DNA of 7,627 nt from Bacteroidota bacterium (GTDB lineage Bacteria > Bacteroidota > Bacteroidia > Bacteroidales > CAJPTX01). The stretch spans positions 1-7,627 of the forward strand of contig PDRH01000056.1 in assembly GCA_002748015.1 (NCBI GenBank). Direction: 5' to 3'. Position 1 is the first letter of the stretch, and every line of letters begins with the position of its first letter. Of the stretch, positions 6,393 to 7,627 are shown in pieces. Made by a program: the position numbers and the translations under genes. The notes below the pieces were generated by a model. It searched no databases, had not been told where the DNA came from, and saw only the letters and a program-made list of their open reading frames with translations.

Positions 6393-7627
6393 ATGGCGTT
6401 TGATGAGCATATAGCCGAGGAGCAGCTGAAGCATGAGGTGGCTGAGACGGTCTTCAGCGACTTTGATTGTGGCCGGATAATAGGGAAGATAGACTTCTGC
6501 GTATCGCCGAGGATGGGAGGGGGAGAGGGCGAGAAGATGGGGGAGGATGATTTCCTCGTCCCCTCGTACGTATGGGCTGAGGCCAAGCGCGGGCAAGCGG
6601 ATTTGCGGCGTGCGATGGTGCAGCTGCTGCTGACGGTGGGGCGGGCGAGAACCTTCGACCAGCACCTGCCACCGAAGTACCTAGCGGCCTTCGATAGCCT
6701 GGGGATGGTGATGGTGCCCTACGGGAGCGTGCACGAGGTGTTCTACCAAAACGACTTCAACTGGCAGGTGGCTGCCAACGACTACTCGACGAAGGAGTTC
6801 CAGCAGCTGCAGGAGCTGGTGGGCGAGACGCTCGGGCGGGAGAGCCTACGGTTCGTATGGCACGGCGGGGGCGAGGAGGTACGGGTAGACTCGACGCTGC
6901 GGGCGTTCATCGAGAAGAACTTCAACGCTACGCCAGGGACGGTGAAGCTGCCGATCGATGAGCACAACTTCATCAGCGTGTACAACCGCTGGCAGCAGAC
7001 GGTGCGCCCGACCATCGGGATGGAGGGAGGATGGCAGAAGGCGGAGCAGTGCGGGATAATCGATGCGGACTTCTATCTGGCAGACCTGCTGTCTCGGGAG
7101 AACATGAGCATCCTGGACAAGCTGAACGTGCTGCTGCAGCACGATAGGTACCGGTTGGCAGAGGGGGTATCGAGGACGGGTAATCCGCTCTTCTCGGAGT
7201 ACCAGCTCACGGATGGGGGTGAGGCGCACCGCATATTCTGGAACTGCTACGAGCGACCTCCGTCTGTGGAACTGTGGGACTACATCATAGAGCGGCGCGA
7301 TCTGCTGGTGCCGAACGATGTGCGGGCCTTCAAGGGGGCGTTCTTCACGCCCAATGAATGGGTAAAGCTCTCGCAGGAGTACCTAGCAGAGCAGCTGGGG
7401 GCGGACTGGCAGGAGGAGTACTACGTGTGGGACTGCGCGGCGGGGACGGGCAACCTGCTTGTGGGTCTAACGCAGCCACGGAGGGTGTGGGCCAGCACGA
7501 TCGACCAGGCGGATGTGGACGTGATGCAGCAGCTGATAGAGAAGGGGGCGGGGCTGTTCGCGAACCACGTGTTCCAGTTCGACTTCCTGAATGATGGGTG
7601 GGAGAAGCTGCCGGGGGAACTGCGGGC
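6393..7627 (+). CDS. Probable type IIG-like restriction-modification enzyme (nuclease plus N6-adenine methyltransferase), 3'-partial
   Basis: The frame starts at ATG 6393, just after an in-frame TAA at 6378, and stays open for 411 codons to the right edge. Near the N-terminus, Asp34 (GKIDFCV) and Glu63-x-Lys65 (YVWAEAKRG) form a PD-(D/E)XK nuclease signature. A middle region (about 90-310) contains AAFDSLGMVMVPYGSVHEVF and FYQNDFNWQV. Then come methyltransferase motif X (GAFFTP, 315-320), motif I (DCAAGTGNLL, 347-356), the motif II acid Asp371 (STIDQAD) and a motif III-like FQFDFLND with Asp397. The order X-I-II-III fits gamma-class adenine methyltransferases; the catalytic NPPY/DPPY motif and the target recognition domain would lie beyond the edge. 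One chain that cuts and methylates would protect the host and restrict foreign DNA. The recognition sequence cannot be read from this. An orphan methyltransferase with a dead nuclease part is possible, but the nuclease residues look intact. Confidence 0.8.
   Translation, partial: MAFDEHIAEEQLKHEVAETVFSDFDCGRIIGKIDFCVSPRMGGGEGEKMGEDDFLVPSYVWAEAKRGQADLRRAMVQLLLTVGRARTFDQHLPPKYLAAFDSLGMVMVPYGSVHEVFYQNDFNWQVAANDYSTKEFQQLQELVGETLGRESLRFVWHGGGEEVRVDSTLRAFIEKNFNATPGTVKLPIDEHNFISVYNRWQQTVRPTIGMEGGWQKAEQCGIIDADFYLADLLSRENMSILDKLNVLLQHDRYRLAEGVSRTGNPLFSEYQLTDGGEAHRIFWNCYERPPSVELWDYIIERRDLLVPNDVRAFKGAFFTPNEWVKLSQEYLAEQLGADWQEEYYVWDCAAGTGNLLVGLTQPRRVWASTIDQADVDVMQQLIEKGAGLFANHVFQFDFLNDGWEKLPGELR

Noticed and set aside
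6291..6672. Overlapping minus-strand frames opposite the start of the restriction-modification gene
   Set aside because: They overlap the divergent promoter region and the nuclease-coding segment and show no domain.
7358..7594. Short + strand frame of 78 codons within the restriction-modification gene
   Set aside because: It is an out-of-frame shadow with glycine-rich composition; the in-frame reading gives clear methyltransferase motifs.

Overview
The window looks like chromosomal DNA from a fairly GC-rich member of the Bacteroidota. The support is a Bacteroidota-style DnaX C-terminus, a family of Rpn nucleases common in that phylum, two exact matches to the Bacteroidota promoter element TAnnTTTG, and gene starts without clear Shine-Dalgarno sites. 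The genus cannot be fixed from this stretch. A Porphyromonas-like or other Bacteroidales host is only a guess.

Layout from left to right. (1) 2-1578, + strand: dnaX, the DNA polymerase III clamp-loader gene, cut at its 5' end by the window edge. It is split over two frames at a run of ten A. The reading frame of the ATPase domain ends four nucleotides after the run, while the tau-type C-terminal domain continues in the -1 frame. This points to programmed frameshifting or transcriptional slippage that makes a short and a long form. (2) 1579-1715: a gap with a Bacteroidota-type promoter just before the next gene. (3) 1716-4133, +: a transmembrane methyl-accepting chemotaxis protein with a long disordered tail ending in a pentapeptide (DYESF) that resembles the CheR-tethering NWETF of enteric receptors. 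(4) 4181-5311, +: mqnE, the radical SAM aminofutalosine synthase of the futalosine route to menaquinone. A strong hairpin sits in its first codons. (5) 5308-6237, - strand: an Rpn-family PD-(D/E)XK nuclease, convergent with mqnE and overlapping it by four bases. (6) 6238-6392: a divergent promoter region. (7) 6393-7627, +: a large open frame running off the right edge. It encodes the N-terminal nuclease and the start of the methyltransferase domain of a probable single-chain (type IIG-like) restriction-modification enzyme.

The left two thirds are core functions (replication, signalling, respiratory quinone synthesis). The right third, with a putative recombination or defence nuclease divergent from a restriction-modification gene, looks like accessory defence DNA. 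I see no RNA genes, CRISPR arrays, insertion sequences or attachment sites. The most interesting items are the dnaX recoding site, the receptor tail, the hairpin in mqnE, and the restriction-modification gene.
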